A stretch of 64,000 nt of DNA from Orbilia blumenaviensis. Lineage: Eukaryota; Ascomycota; Orbiliomycetes; Orbiliales; Orbiliaceae. This document shows positions 48,158 to 58,695 of the stretch, piece after piece (position 1 is the first letter of the stretch; the number at the start of each line of letters is the position of its first letter). A program made the position numbers and the translations under genes. The stretch is taken from contig JAVHNS010000003.1 of NCBI GenBank assembly GCA_036872755.1, forward strand, positions 186,001 through 250,000. The letters are read 5' to 3'. Under the pieces are notes generated by a model that worked only from the letters and a program-made list of their open reading frames with translations, had not been told where the DNA came from and did not search any database.

Positions 48158-49769
48158 CTTGGCGCGTGGTTTCGACGAATACCCGTGAGGTCTAGGCCCA
48201 GTAAACTTCAAGAGTAACTAAAGCAGACCTACCTAACCGTGTAGATAGGCAGATGGAGATGGCAAGTCGATGGCATTCGGCAGGATGGTCATGTAATTGC
48301 ATGTAAGGCCGACATCGGGGTCACGGTCATATGTCAACGGTGAGGGTTTTCGCTTAAGACTCGGCACATGAAAATGCCAACAGCCCCGCCCGCGGCCCCC
48401 ACCCAGCGTCAAGTTGACCTCGTCGGTGTTGCCAGTGTTGGAATATTGGGAAAGCAAATGTGTTGCAGGTGCCTGTGTTGCAGGATCACCAGAGCCATGA
48501 AGAGCACGATGGTAAAAGGGATAGCCCAGAGCTGATTAGACCGCAGTCTCCCAACGAGACCAGTGCGACCCCGCCTGATAAGTTAATTAATGCGACCTAA
48601 CGGACCATTAGGTTAGCTAGATTAGCTATGCCCTGATGGTGACCGGTGGAAGTTATATATTAACTTGACCCCAGGGTTCACGAGACCAATTCATGATATT
48701 CATGAGCTTGATCGATTTAGTCTTTACATCGCAACGTCGTCGGGTGCGGATCGGCCCATTTGTACAATGCAAGGCTACATAGTATTAATACTTAGGTATT
48801 CGCATATATATGCATATATGCGACTGGTCCCTATACACGGAGAATTCAGAGACAAAACTGATGCAGGGCTAATCGTTTTCGAAGCGAGGGGAAGCTTAAC
48901 GAGGGTTGCTATGTTGCATGCATACATGCATCGAGCCTTACTCCGTACTCGAACACGAATATTTTGCACCAGAACTGCCGTGCAGTGTAGAGGACCTAAA
49001 ATCACATTCTCGATTTAGATCTAGTCGGAAGTCCTTGTCTTACATCGAAACCTAGGTTTAAATAACAATGCTATCGGTAATTATGATGCTGCACACCGGT
49101 CCTGGCGCGTGCCAAGTCTGATACCGCAACGTGAAAACTGTCTGACATCGAGACTATTCCAATCCGAGACGTCAACCAACTTCCCATTTAGGAATACTGT
49201 CGGAACGCTGTCTATGAGACAACAGATATTCTAGAAGGTTGAGCACACCCAGATGATAAACGAGGACAGTATGGACGGGTGAGTTTCCTAGCTCCACAAG
49301 GTTGGGCCAGACGTTTTGAGTTATGAGTTTCTCGCATTTCGATTTCAAATCCCCTGCGATAAGGATTGGCGTCAATGCATTATTGATATCGATGATATAT
49401 CCGCGATCCAGTGGGATTGATTCACAAGTGGAGCAGTGGATCATGCGTGTTAGCGAAATTCAGTAAAACTATATAAAGATCCCATGTACTACGTAATTGG
49501 CGCCGGGTTATTCAATAATCATCACTCAAAGTTATCCTGGGTTCAAACCCTACCGAAGTAGCTGGCCTACAAAAAAGTGCTGGCACTTATCCACCAAAAC
49601 CTCTAGATATTGAAATCTGTTTTACTACTTGAATATATATATCCATAATATTTAATTAGTATTCGATACAAAAACCGGCAAATATTGATACCATCCGGTC
49701 TCGTAAACCAGCCTCATATCACCTCAATTTTTAATCTTTCAGACGTCAGCTTTCCTACCTTCTACAGAA
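48158..49769. other. Intergenic region with a possible ankyrin trace
   Basis: No supported gene. A 90-codon frame on the - strand (49444-49172) contains NALTPILIAGDLKSKCEKLI and SPVHTVLVYHLGVLNLLEYL, which look like two worn ankyrin repeats, but it is short and isolated. Confidence 0.4.
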
Positions 49770-49964
49770 ATGCCATCGGTCTCGAAATTCATCTCTCTTT
49801 TTCGCTCCTCTTCGCCATCTCGCACAGGGCAAAAAGCCAAGAGTCGCCGGTCATCCAAGTCTTCCACTAAGAAATCTGTTTGGAAAAGCGATTATCGGGA
49901 TGAATCAGTCTGTCCGACTTGCTGTGACGAGTACTGTTCTTGCTCTACAAGCTTGTACGATTGA
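49770..49964 (+). CDS. Possible small Cys-rich protein, 64 aa
   Basis: ATG 49770 opens a 64-codon frame: a Ser/Lys-rich basic N-terminal two thirds (MPSVSKFISLFRSSSP...), then a compact Cys cluster SVCPTCCDEYCSCSTS near the end. There is no signal peptide. Composition is unlike the neighbouring eroded DNA, and the C-x2-CC-x3-C-x-C spacing could bind a metal. No homologue is known to me; it may be a chance frame. Confidence 0.35.
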   Translation: MPSVSKFISLFRSSSPSRTGQKAKSRRSSKSSTKKSVWKSDYRDESVCPTCCDEYCSCSTSLYD

Positions 49965-50782
49965 ACGTCTTGCCCGATCAGCTTGATCATCTGATCCATA
50001 TACACGAGCATGGTTTTCTTACGCAGAGGCCTGAACACTACAGATCAACCACGGAATAAGTCTGCTGATCTTTAAAGCAACCAACTTCTTCAACTACACT
50101 ATGCTCAAGTCTATTGGTTTTTAATGAAATTTACGGGAGCAGAAGTCGAAATTTTAATTTGATTTTATAAACTAACGAAAGATAATACTTTAATGAGCGT
50201 GGGGGAGCAATGTACATATATAGACGCGACGAATATACTTTAATTGGACCAGGTTAAGGAATAACCTAGTTCTTTGGTGTTCAATTTGCGTAAGAAGTAA
50301 CGGGTTAAAAACTGGTTGAAGATAGATTATCGTGAGAGGCTATATAAGTGGAATGATTTCAAATAAGAAATTCGGTTTTATAGATAGATGGTTTAGGTAT
50401 ATCTGTATCCACATATATATATTCAAAAGTATACCAATTAATTTCATTACACGGGTGTAAGTAGTTTAGAGTTCTGATTATATTGTATGACAGGTGTCTG
50501 TTCTGCGAGACAAGTTTACAAATAGTGCCTACAATTTCTAAGGGTACGTCTCGATGAATTCGCTTACAAGCACACGATTAGTTATCTGCTAGCTTCTACG
50601 ACAACTAACTTTCATGACATACCTGGTCAGCAAATTTCGACTCAACTCCTGACATCTAAGCTTATCACATCATAACCACCTCTTCAAAGAGATGGCTGAC
50701 TCAATTTAAACTAAAATTCATCAGTATTGCAATTGAAAGACAAAATCGAGAAATTCGATCGTTAGCTTCATGAACAATACGG
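49965..50782. other. AT-rich intergenic region
   Basis: No gene seen. The last hundred bases probably hold eroded upstream sequence of the F-box pseudogene. Confidence 0.45.
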
Positions 50783-51355
50783 CCACACCTCCCCATCGAA
50801 GACCAAATATGTGCCGCCGGAGTTGCGAAAGGTGGAACAGTATCTTTCTCTTCAAGTAAATGCAAAGATCACGATACGGTCCTAGCTCTGAATGTCCCGT
50901 CCAATGTTTGTATTGCTTGATTCCAACAAGATCTCAACCCTTCTGCTACGATTGTAAAGATAATGGCTCTCGAGACTACTTCCTCAAAGGGCGCCATTTG
51001 GAGGATACAAATCTGGTCCCAGACGAATCTCTCTTCTCATCTGTGGCTTGGAACGGCGAAGACCTATTAGATGAGTTGAAAGCTGGTCTATATAAGAACA
51101 TATTCACAGTCTCTTATCGCAGCTGGCGCGGAGCCAAATACTATGGAGAAAGTTTTACAGTTCGGCTATTCCTTGAAATGCTGCTAAAGCCAGTTCTTGA
51201 TGCCGGGGAAAATAGGAAGCCCAATTTCAATGATGTTCTCGCTATTTTCGATACCCAAGCGCATCCCTTGCACAAGTCGAGCTTAGTATTGTTCCTTTTT
51301 GTTTTTCGGGAGAATATTTTGGTCAAACTCCAACCACTCTCTATACTGCTCCTCT
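50783..51355 (+). pseudogene. F-box family pseudogene, frameshifted and truncated
   Basis: The F-box is recognisable as HLPIEDQICAAGV in one frame (50786-50824), continuing as CERWNSIFLFK in another, so one base is missing near 50822. A TAA stop at 50857-50859 follows, then MQRSRYGPS, which aligns with the QKMRY segment directly after the F-box in F-box 8. The frame then stays open: a Cys cluster (CPVQCLYC, FCYDC) and GESFTVRLFLEMLLKPV, the family TVR motif, at about 51153-51200. From about 51283 it runs antisense into the tail of intact F-box 7 and resemblance is lost. It is an inactivated paralogue; the truncation point coincides with the end of the opposing gene. Confidence 0.78.
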
Positions 51356-52050
51356 GACCTTTTGACAACCATGCCGGCAAATACATGGCTGGTAACGAAG
51401 GCTGGTAGAGGCTTTCTCTCGCGATCGAATTTTGTCAGCTCATACAAGGAAAACACCACCTCCTGAAGCGAATCCGTTTGTACTCCACCCTCCTCCATAT
51501 AGAATTGTGCATTTTTGACAAACCCGTGGATGAGATCTTTGACCGTTGTGGTGTTTGGGCACTCAATATCTTGTAGGCCACTAGTTCTGGCCTCGTAAAA
51601 GATACACATGCTTCCTGTGATCCCTAGTTCTGTTTCGCCAAAGTATTCGGGGTCCCTGCTATCGAGAAATCCAACTGGCGGCTCGTCAAGAAACGCGCTA
51701 TTGGAAATGTCTTTCGTGTTGTAATGTGAGGTTTTATCGTCGTCATTTTCGGTCCGTCTGTGCGTGAACGACAGCCTGTAGCATTGAACGGTCCCATTTT
51801 GGACTGTGCAGCTTAACCTATATTTATCTGCTGGTAATAGGAGCTTATGAGTGGGAGGAAGTGCCCCGTTCTTCTCGCTAGATTTGTATCTCCCCAACTG
51901 AGCGGGCCTTGTGAGGAGGAGGTCGCGCCAGAGAGAACATGTTTCTGCTGCTACTATTTGGTCCCTGATTTCGAATAGGTATGATAAAATATGAGAGTGA
52001 AGCTCAGAAGGGAGATTAAGAATCGACATAGTTCTCAACGCCAAATCCAT
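51283..52050 (-). CDS. F-box protein 7
   Basis: A single exon of 255 aa from ATG 52050; a second Met (codon 8) sits just before the F-box. The F-box is at residues 9-45 (SILNLPSELHSHILSYLFEI, DQIVAAETCSLWRDLL). This member shows the family plan most clearly: GRYKSSEKNG...THKLLL (53-72), SCTVQNGTVQCYRL strand pair (80-93), DISNSAFLDEPPVGF (114-128) and NTTTVKDLIHGFVKNA (166-181). The tail is Lys/Glu-rich and short. It is tail to tail with, and overlaps, the F-box pseudogene on the other strand. Role inferred: SCF substrate receptor of unknown target. Confidence 0.88.
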   Translation of the reverse strand: MDLALRTMSILNLPSELHSHILSYLFEIRDQIVAAETCSLWRDLLLTRPAQLGRYKSSEKNGALPPTHKLLLPADKYRLSCTVQNGTVQCYRLSFTHRRTENDDDKTSHYNTKDISNSAFLDEPPVGFLDSRDPEYFGETELGITGSMCIFYEARTSGLQDIECPNTTTVKDLIHGFVKNAQFYMEEGGVQTDSLQEVVFSLYELTKFDRERKPLPAFVTSHVFAGMVVKRSEEQYREWLEFDQNILPKNKKEQY

Positions 52051-53993
52051 TGGCAGAACAAATTTACGGCAACAAAGTGTCTGCTAAGTTTGGGTTAGAG
52101 GAAGGGCAAGGATTTATCGAATTTGCAGTTCAGTTTTGGTAGAATCAATTAGCTATTAGGCTGGGCCGAGCTGAAAGAGGTCAAAATACGTTGAACCCAC
52201 AAAACACACAAACGCACACCGAACTTTTAAGCGAGATCTTGGCATAATGGAACTCTGGCATAAGTATGTTAATTTAGCATACTTATGCCAACTTATTCCC
52301 ATTGGATTTTTTTTTTTTTTAAAAGAAATTGCCAGCCAGCCTGCACAGCTACTGGCACGACTAAATCAGAGTGTCAACGAGGCCGGCTGCCAGATTTCTA
52401 TTATACCAAGATCTCGCTTAAAAGTTCAGAGTGTGTGTGTTTCTGGGTTCAGTGTGTTCTGAGTACACTAAGCACGCAGCGTTAAGACAATGTAACAGCT
52501 CGATGCCTTACTATCATAAGTTCAGGAGATTTAAAACCAGGATAGGATCTTATGCGCGCAAATGGAAGGTATAACAAGCATCGTTTATCCCGCAAGAAGA
52601 ATGAGGGAAAAAAAGAAGGGTATTCGACCAGGAGGACGCGACCGAGGCCAGGACATGTCAACCCGACCCATGCCAAGATGAAGGTGCTGTGAAAGGGCCA
52701 AAAAATACCACCACAACACAACTTTTGTTGTCTAACACCAGCCGCGGTGCATGTCCCGCACAAATGTCGATTCCAAGTTCTTTTTGCGGCCCTTTATAGT
52801 CTCGGTCTCAGACGCCGAGGCCTTTTACAGATTCTTCCCATCTAGGAGTATTTAAATCTAGAACAACCTCCAATGTGATCGAGGATATCACAATATAGAC
52901 TACGTTTTCTGCAGGAAGAGCAAATTAGTCCCTAGAATTTCTGAAAACGTAAGAGAATTGTCAAGTAATTCGGCGCGATGATCCTATGATAAACTTGCTA
53001 CGTATTCCCTTACCGTATATCATATAAATATTCTACATGCTCGCCATTCAAAATCTCCTCTACCAAATGGATTGCCATTTATTATTGCTATTAGTGCTGT
53101 CTTAGAGCGCCTCAATGTTAGAGCTAGCATGACAACTCGTTTGAGTATTAACGACCAATACAATGGGTTTTTATAGCAAATGATATCCCAGAACGTGGAA
53201 ATATATACTAACAACCTTCTCAGCTACCTAAAACTCCGAAAACCTCCAAGGTGAAAGAAACTTCCAGAGATATCAGAAGGCCTCTAGCCGCATCTCAGAC
53301 CGCCCAAGGCGCTATATATCAAAAGTGTTGTCCTTCCATTGGTAGAGTCGCACTTCGGGGCTGGCGCCCAAACGCCCCTCACGGCTGAGATTTACCGCTT
53401 CTGGAACTCGGTTCACGATACCAGCTGAGGTAGGATTTTGAGTTAAAGGACAGCTGAAATTCAAAAAAGCTTAATCAAGGTGAGTGCGCAGCTGATTTCG
53501 CTTAGCCGGTAATTTTACTGCTTCGCATTGCGGAATAGATGTTTAATCCAATGACGGATGATCACAATTTCCATTCCTATTTTAGTTGGGATTCTAAATA
53601 CCATGCTCGATGGGGTTGTGCCTCAACGATAGCAGAGGGGACTTTCAGGCAGACACATTGTCCAACATACGTATAAGTCTAGTAAAGTGTCCACGGGTTC
53701 CATTGCTTCGATAGAGCATAAATAAGCCTCGACGTCCACTCTCATAACTCCTTCATCCTCTCCAAAGAGATATCATCAGTAGAAGACCCTACCCCTCGAA
53801 CTTAGATACCATTGTTTCTTCTCCGAAACACTCAAACCAACTTCAATTATCTTACCACCTCACCAGTCTCGGTCCTCACCTCACCAAGTCAGTGTTATAT
53901 CAAAATATCCCGTTTCCCATGTCTTCATGATTTCATATGAAAGTAGTGTGACTAATTATGAACCAACAAAAATAGAAATTTATTACAGCAGCA
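52051..53993. other. Intergenic region containing a palindrome
   Basis: Upstream region of F-box 7 on the left (with the 52256-52290 inverted repeat about 200 bp before its ATG) and a presumed promoter/leader of a possible small gene on the right (53700-53990). No larger gene seen. Confidence 0.45.
52256..52290. repeat. Perfect inverted repeat, 13-bp arms
   Basis: TGGCATAAGTATG (52256-52268) and its exact reverse complement (52278-52290) flank a 9-nt AT-rich spacer. It is about 205 bp upstream of the F-box 7 start codon. Possible dyad for a regulator or a cruciform; no known site is recognised. Confidence 0.88.
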
Positions 53994-54323
53994 ATGTCGC
54001 TCATGATGGAAGGCTCCGACTTCACCAACGAGTTCACAAATTCGGATGTCACCCTTTTGTCCATCTACGAAGGATCTTTAACCGTGCGAAAAGGATCAAG
54101 CTCCTCTGCTTACATCAACATCAGTGGCATTTCTTTCGCATCGGGCAAGTTTAAGGGTCAGACTTGGTATCTCCCAGATCAACCTCACGCAAGACATCAG
54201 AGAGTTACACATGCCAGCGTCCGTGAGGAATCGGATCATCCTGTATTTACATACCATTCCGAAGTTATGAGCAATGAGGTTCCGATGACCTCAACCCCGC
54301 CCCGGATGCCCTGGGAACATTGA
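53994..54323 (+). CDS. Possible small protein, 109 aa, unknown
   Basis: ATG 53994 opens a 109-codon frame: an acidic/Ser-rich start (MSLMMEGSDFTNEFTNSD), a VTLLSIYEGSLTVRKGSSS strand-like stretch, then a His/Pro-rich tail. Six bases before the ATG is TTTATTACAG, a good splice acceptor, suggesting a spliced 5' leader, and there is a CATAAATA element near 53717. No family is recognised and there is no signal peptide. The coding case rests on frame length, position and the upstream signals only. Confidence 0.4.
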   Translation: MSLMMEGSDFTNEFTNSDVTLLSIYEGSLTVRKGSSSSAYINISGISFASGKFKGQTWYLPDQPHARHQRVTHASVREESDHPVFTYHSEVMSNEVPMTSTPPRMPWEH

Positions 54324-55093
54324 GCTTTCCAATTACAATGGAGCCCGTTGGTTTTATAAAACTTTTATTTTAAGGTATGGCGCCCGAAGATCTAGAGTAA
54401 CCTCCTAATAATCTTACTTAGTATTCTATACTAATTGAAATTGATTACCAAGGTCCCGTATTAGGTGGAATAGCAATTGCAAGTATAGTTTTTATATATC
54501 ATATACGCTTACGTCTTTATGTCCATTGTTTTTATGTATTTAGCTATGGTTAAGTTGCGCAGATAGCGATGCAGCCAAATATTGACTTCGCGGGTTGTCA
54601 TATATACGTTCAGAAATTCCACGCTAGATAACCCTAGACACCTAGCTTGCGCCGATGCCTATATCCTAGCTCTACGGTAGTTAGCATTATTACACTATTA
54701 AAAATTCATAATTCCTTGTGTACGTTAACAGATGAAAGGTACCAAAACATTGAATTAGAGGATATGTTATATGTGTTTTGTGTTAAAATGTTGTATTTTT
54801 GCGTGCGTTTTTGGATAGTCAGAGTCACACTGCACTTGTACTTGCCTGGGATTAGATTCCAGCGTTCGCATCCAAAAATATTAGCAATCGGTCAATCATA
54901 TTTATCACTGGTTAGTCTAACTTCATAATCAGCTGCATACCCGCAGCCTTCCTAACCTTTCAGATACCGGAAACCCTTGACTAGAATCTCTTGTCGGCGT
55001 CTTGGCGTCTCTACTACGGTGCGCTAGCCAGTTACTCAAACGCCAGCAAGAATATATCAAATATCCGCACCAGTATATTTTAACCTAGTGAAA
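54324..55093. other. Intergenic region
   Basis: AT-rich 3' sequence followed by the presumed promoter of F-box 8. No gene seen. Confidence 0.45.
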
Positions 55094-55963
55094 ATGGCGA
55101 CGATACTTACTCTCCCCGTCGAACTCCAAGCACATATTTTCTCTTTCCTCTCCTTTTGCGACCAGGTACCAGCGAGTCGAGTCTGCCGCTTATGGGAAAA
55201 CATCTTCTTAAATCCTCAATTCCAAAAGATGAGATATACTGGTCTCGCCGACAACAAATTATTCGGCATTCATCGATACTTTATTGGTGATTACCACAAT
55301 TCCATTTCTTTCAGTTGTGAAATCAATCAGGACGACAGCAAGATTTCCAAGTTTCTCATCATACGCCCCAGTTACGAAGTCGTAGGGTTAGGTTCGGACG
55401 GGTATATCCGAGAACTCGTCGCGGATATTTCCGATAGTCCGATTCTAGATGAACCATTCTTCTCGCCATTTGTTGATATGGAAGCTGTTCGCGCTGGAGC
55501 CGCGAAAGGGATCCCTCAAATTTCACAGTTGTCACTGGATGGGGTAGATGGAAGTGATGTCGACAAAGAGATTCGCTCGGACCAAGAGCAGCTTCGGGGT
55601 TTTCTCAGAATGAAGCAAAAACGGATTACGGTCGGTATCTGGGTCGCAACCCCCTCGGAAGGCATGATCGTTGAGAACGAATTTTCCTATTCACCTTGTG
55701 AAGGAGCAACAGTTCGGCAGACCATGCAGAGGGTCTGGGGTCTGCTATTTCCGATGATTCGAGAATCAACAATAGAGTTTGTGGCACCGTTCCAGATCGA
55801 CTTTGACGGATTCTATTGCCCTACTGGTGATTACCTAATGGTTGTCTTGAGGAATGGTGTTTACAAATCTCGGAAGGACCATCACTCGGGGCTGAAAACG
55901 CCTGTTATATTAGAAGACGAGGGAAAATGGGGTTCACTTGTAGAATTGATAGGTGATTTCTAG
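55094..55963 (+). CDS. F-box protein 8
   Basis: A single exon of 289 aa from ATG 55094. The F-box starts at residue 5 (LTLPVELQAHIFSFLSF, DQVPASRVCRLWENIFL, to 39). QKMRYTGLADN...GIHRYFIGD (45-66) is the RY...H segment. DISDSPILDEPFFSPF (111-126) is the FLDEP motif, GATVRQTMQRVWGLL (204-218) the TVR motif, followed by FQIDFDGFY, a strand with an FDG turn that recurs in F-box 10 as VKFDGIR. The even spacing of these pieces makes it, with F-box 7, the best template for the family. Inferred SCF substrate receptor. It is followed on the same strand by the thiolase-like gene, with a separate promoter region between. Confidence 0.88.
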   Translation: MATILTLPVELQAHIFSFLSFCDQVPASRVCRLWENIFLNPQFQKMRYTGLADNKLFGIHRYFIGDYHNSISFSCEINQDDSKISKFLIIRPSYEVVGLGSDGYIRELVADISDSPILDEPFFSPFVDMEAVRAGAAKGIPQISQLSLDGVDGSDVDKEIRSDQEQLRGFLRMKQKRITVGIWVATPSEGMIVENEFSYSPCEGATVRQTMQRVWGLLFPMIRESTIEFVAPFQIDFDGFYCPTGDYLMVVLRNGVYKSRKDHHSGLKTPVILEDEGKWGSLVELIGDF

Positions 55964-56813
55964 GATATTAGTGTCAACCGCATGGGGTCGTGTAGATATT
56001 CTCGTGTTGTCTCCCACTAAAGAACGAGCGCAAAGCCCAAGACTGGGCTCACATATAGTTTTTTCTTTTTTTTTTTTTCACTGATCAGTTTCAACGACAC
56101 CATGAAACCCTGCTGGATCTCTTTGGCCCCATTGTTCATATGTATAACTCTAATGTAATCATGTTGCATGATAACTGTACATGTGTTTGTCTCGGTTGAA
56201 GTGCTAGGCGGCAAAGTCTCTAGGTCCACAGCTGAGGGAGTATGCCTCCTCAAATTATTGCTGAACCTACGGTATTCGTAGGTTATAAATATGATAACCT
56301 TCCTTCGGTGTATATATTTATGTTAGAAAATTGGGAAGAGCTTAGTAGGGGCTTTATAGGAACATCGAAGCTACACCAATTCTGTGTTGTCAATGCTCGC
56401 AATGTTGGATATTTTGCCAGAGTGCCCACTGCAGGACCGATGCCCATAGATTGCTGGCGTCAGAATTAATTTCTTACGCTGAACTAACTGCGATTAGTCG
56501 CAATTCCTGTCTTACCAAGAACTCCTGCCACACGGTTCCACTTGGGAAGCTCGTTGTACTAGGAACTTCACGTGAAGGCGGCCTAACGTTCGCAAGCTTT
56601 ACCTGGTAAGCGGCCGCATGGTTGTTAGGCCTCGGCTTAAATCCCATGGCTTCCTGGCTTATAAACCCGGTTCTAAAGTTCGGAATCTCACGCGACAGGA
56701 GCCAAAAGGTAATACGGGGTAAATACTCCTTTTTTTGTTTTTAAAATATTAATGTTTCTTCGTTTTACTTTTTTGTTGGATTTTTGAAAGGCCGATCGTC
56801 GTAGTGATTTATA
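55964..56813. other. Intergenic region
   Basis: F-box 8 3' end and promoter of the thiolase-like gene. A 75-codon frame at 56242-56469 (+) has an ATG but no family resemblance and is not credited. Confidence 0.45.
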
Positions 56814-58695
56814 ATGGCGCCAGCAGTACCTATCATTATCGGTGTAGCCGACGTCATCAATCGGTCAACAAGGATTGAAGATGCAAAGGAACCAGCTGAC
56901 TTAATGCATCAAGCGATTCTGGATGCGATTAAAGATACCGAGTCACCTAAATCTGAGTTATTAAGAGCGAACATCGATAGTATAGACGCGGTGAATACAT
57001 GGACATGGCCATACCCCGACCTTCCTGGTCTTCTCGCGGAGAAATTAAGGGTAAATCCGTCGCATAAGCATATCAGTATCCATGGTGGAAACCAACCAGG
57101 GTTTTTGTTTGACGAAGCGGCAAGACGAATATCAAAAAGACAAGCTAAAGTTGCTGTTGTAACTGGTGGTGAAGCGCTTGCTTCTTGTAAGAATGAATTC
57201 GTACCTACAAACAGAGAATTTAGTATACTAACCCCTAAATGATAGTGGGAGCATGTGCTGCGGCGGGAAAACTTCCACCACCAGGGTGGTCACCATCTGC
57301 TGCAGAAGTCTCTGGAGTCCCGTCGCCCACGACAAGGGATTTGGGAAGCGGTAGGTTTTAAAAATCCATTTTGCGGCGCTTGAGCCTTTGCTTAATGGCC
57401 AATGATCCTGTAGATCTTGGAGCCCTGCATGATATAGGCGCACCAATCCATATCTATCCTCTCTATGAAAACGGATATCGTGCCTATCGAAACCAATCCA
57501 TTAGCGACAATAATAAAGAATCCTCTAGAATATACGGTAACTTCGCTAAGATTTCAGAGAAGCACCCATATTCCTGGAATTTTGGAAAGAGTATGAGTGA
57601 GGAAATGATCGGGACAGTTAGCAAAAAGAATCGGATGATCTGTTTCCCATGTAAGAGCAAAATATATGATGATTTAAAGCATGCAGGCTAATATAACTTT
57701 TAGATCCTTTGTTAATGAACGCCTTCAACAGCGTGAATCTAGCAGGTGCAGTGATTCTTACCTCAACGGAATTTGCAAAGGAGCTTGGTGTTCCGGAAGC
57801 CAAATGGATATATGCCCTTGGTGGCGCCGGGACACAGGATAGCACCTATTGTATGTATAAAGATAGTCATTTCCAAGCATACAAATCTGAGGATCGCATG
57901 CTAACCACGTTCGAAACTGAAAGTCTGGCTAAGGCCGAACTACCATTCCTCCCCAGCAATCACACAATCCCTCGACGCTGCATTGCGAGTCAGCAACCTC
58001 TCAACAGTAGATATCGATGTCTACGACCTTTATAGCTGCTTTCCAATTGTACCCAAGATAGCGGGACACCATCTCGGCCTTGATGTTGTTAGCCCTCCTA
58101 AACCGATAACCGTGCTGGGGGGCCTAACTTCATTCGGTGGTGCAGGAAACAATTATGCCATGCACGCTATAACAGAAATTACCCGCCAGTTGCGTTCTGG
58201 AAAGGGCTCAACAGGCTTGATACTTGCGAACGGAGGCTCTGCAACATATGAGCATGTAATCTGTATCTCCAGCCGACCAAGGCCTATTGAGTCACCTTAC
58301 CCTACCTCTCCACCTCTACCGGTTTTCACAGAGGTATCATGTCCTCCTGTGGATGAGACCCCAGAAGGCGAGGCTGTTATTGAGGTATGCCATGCTCCAC
58401 TTAGAAGCCCGTACTAATAGTCGTAATGTTAATACCGGTTTTATCACAGACGTACACAGTGGCCTTCCATCGCTCCGGCGAGCCAGAAATGGCATATATT
58501 GTAGGAAGACTAACGAAGAATAACCATCGATTTGTTGCAAACCATGCAGACAAGCAGACTTTAAAGCAGCTTTGTAGTACCGCTGAAGAGCCGATTGGGA
58601 AAGCCGGGTGGGTGTCTTGTGATACGAGCGGCGAGAAGGGAGCAGTGGGACGATGTTATTTCGCATTGCAGAAAAAGGATGTTTCGAAGCTTTAG
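56814..58695 (+). CDS. Thiolase-like protein, type 1 (TLP1-like), with added C-terminal domain
   Basis: Six exons: 56814-57186, 57246-57350, 57414-57650, 57704-57850, 57924-58384, 58450-58695; phases close to 522 aa. Recognisable blocks: IIIGVADVINRS, NTWTWPYPDLPGLLAEKL, HGGNQPGFLFDEAARRIS (90-107), VAVVTGGEALAS, IGAPIHIYPLYENGYRA, ICFPYPLLMNAFNSVNLAGA, DLYSCFPIVPKIAGHHLGL and LGGLTSFGGAGNNYAMHA (352-369). The last exon is a separate domain (TYTVAFHRSGEPEMAYIVGR, GWVSCD) like the extra C-terminal domain of TLP1 proteins. The thiolase nucleophilic Cys position reads GGNQP and the usual GHP loop reads GGAGNN, so ordinary thiolase chemistry is unlikely. Such proteins are often labelled acetyl-CoA acetyltransferase by homology. 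A peroxisomal or cytosolic CoA-ester role is only a guess; the C terminus (SKL) is a perfect PTS1 peroxisomal signal. Confidence 0.9.

Noticed and set aside
49172..49444. 90-codon frame with ankyrin-like phrases on the - strand
   Set aside because: Only one or two worn repeats, no start context and no continuation on either side; mentioned in the regional note but not called a gene.
49536..49552. GGGTTCAAACCC, resembling a tRNA B box
   Set aside because: No acceptor stem or A box at the right distance upstream; the T-arm pairing is poor.
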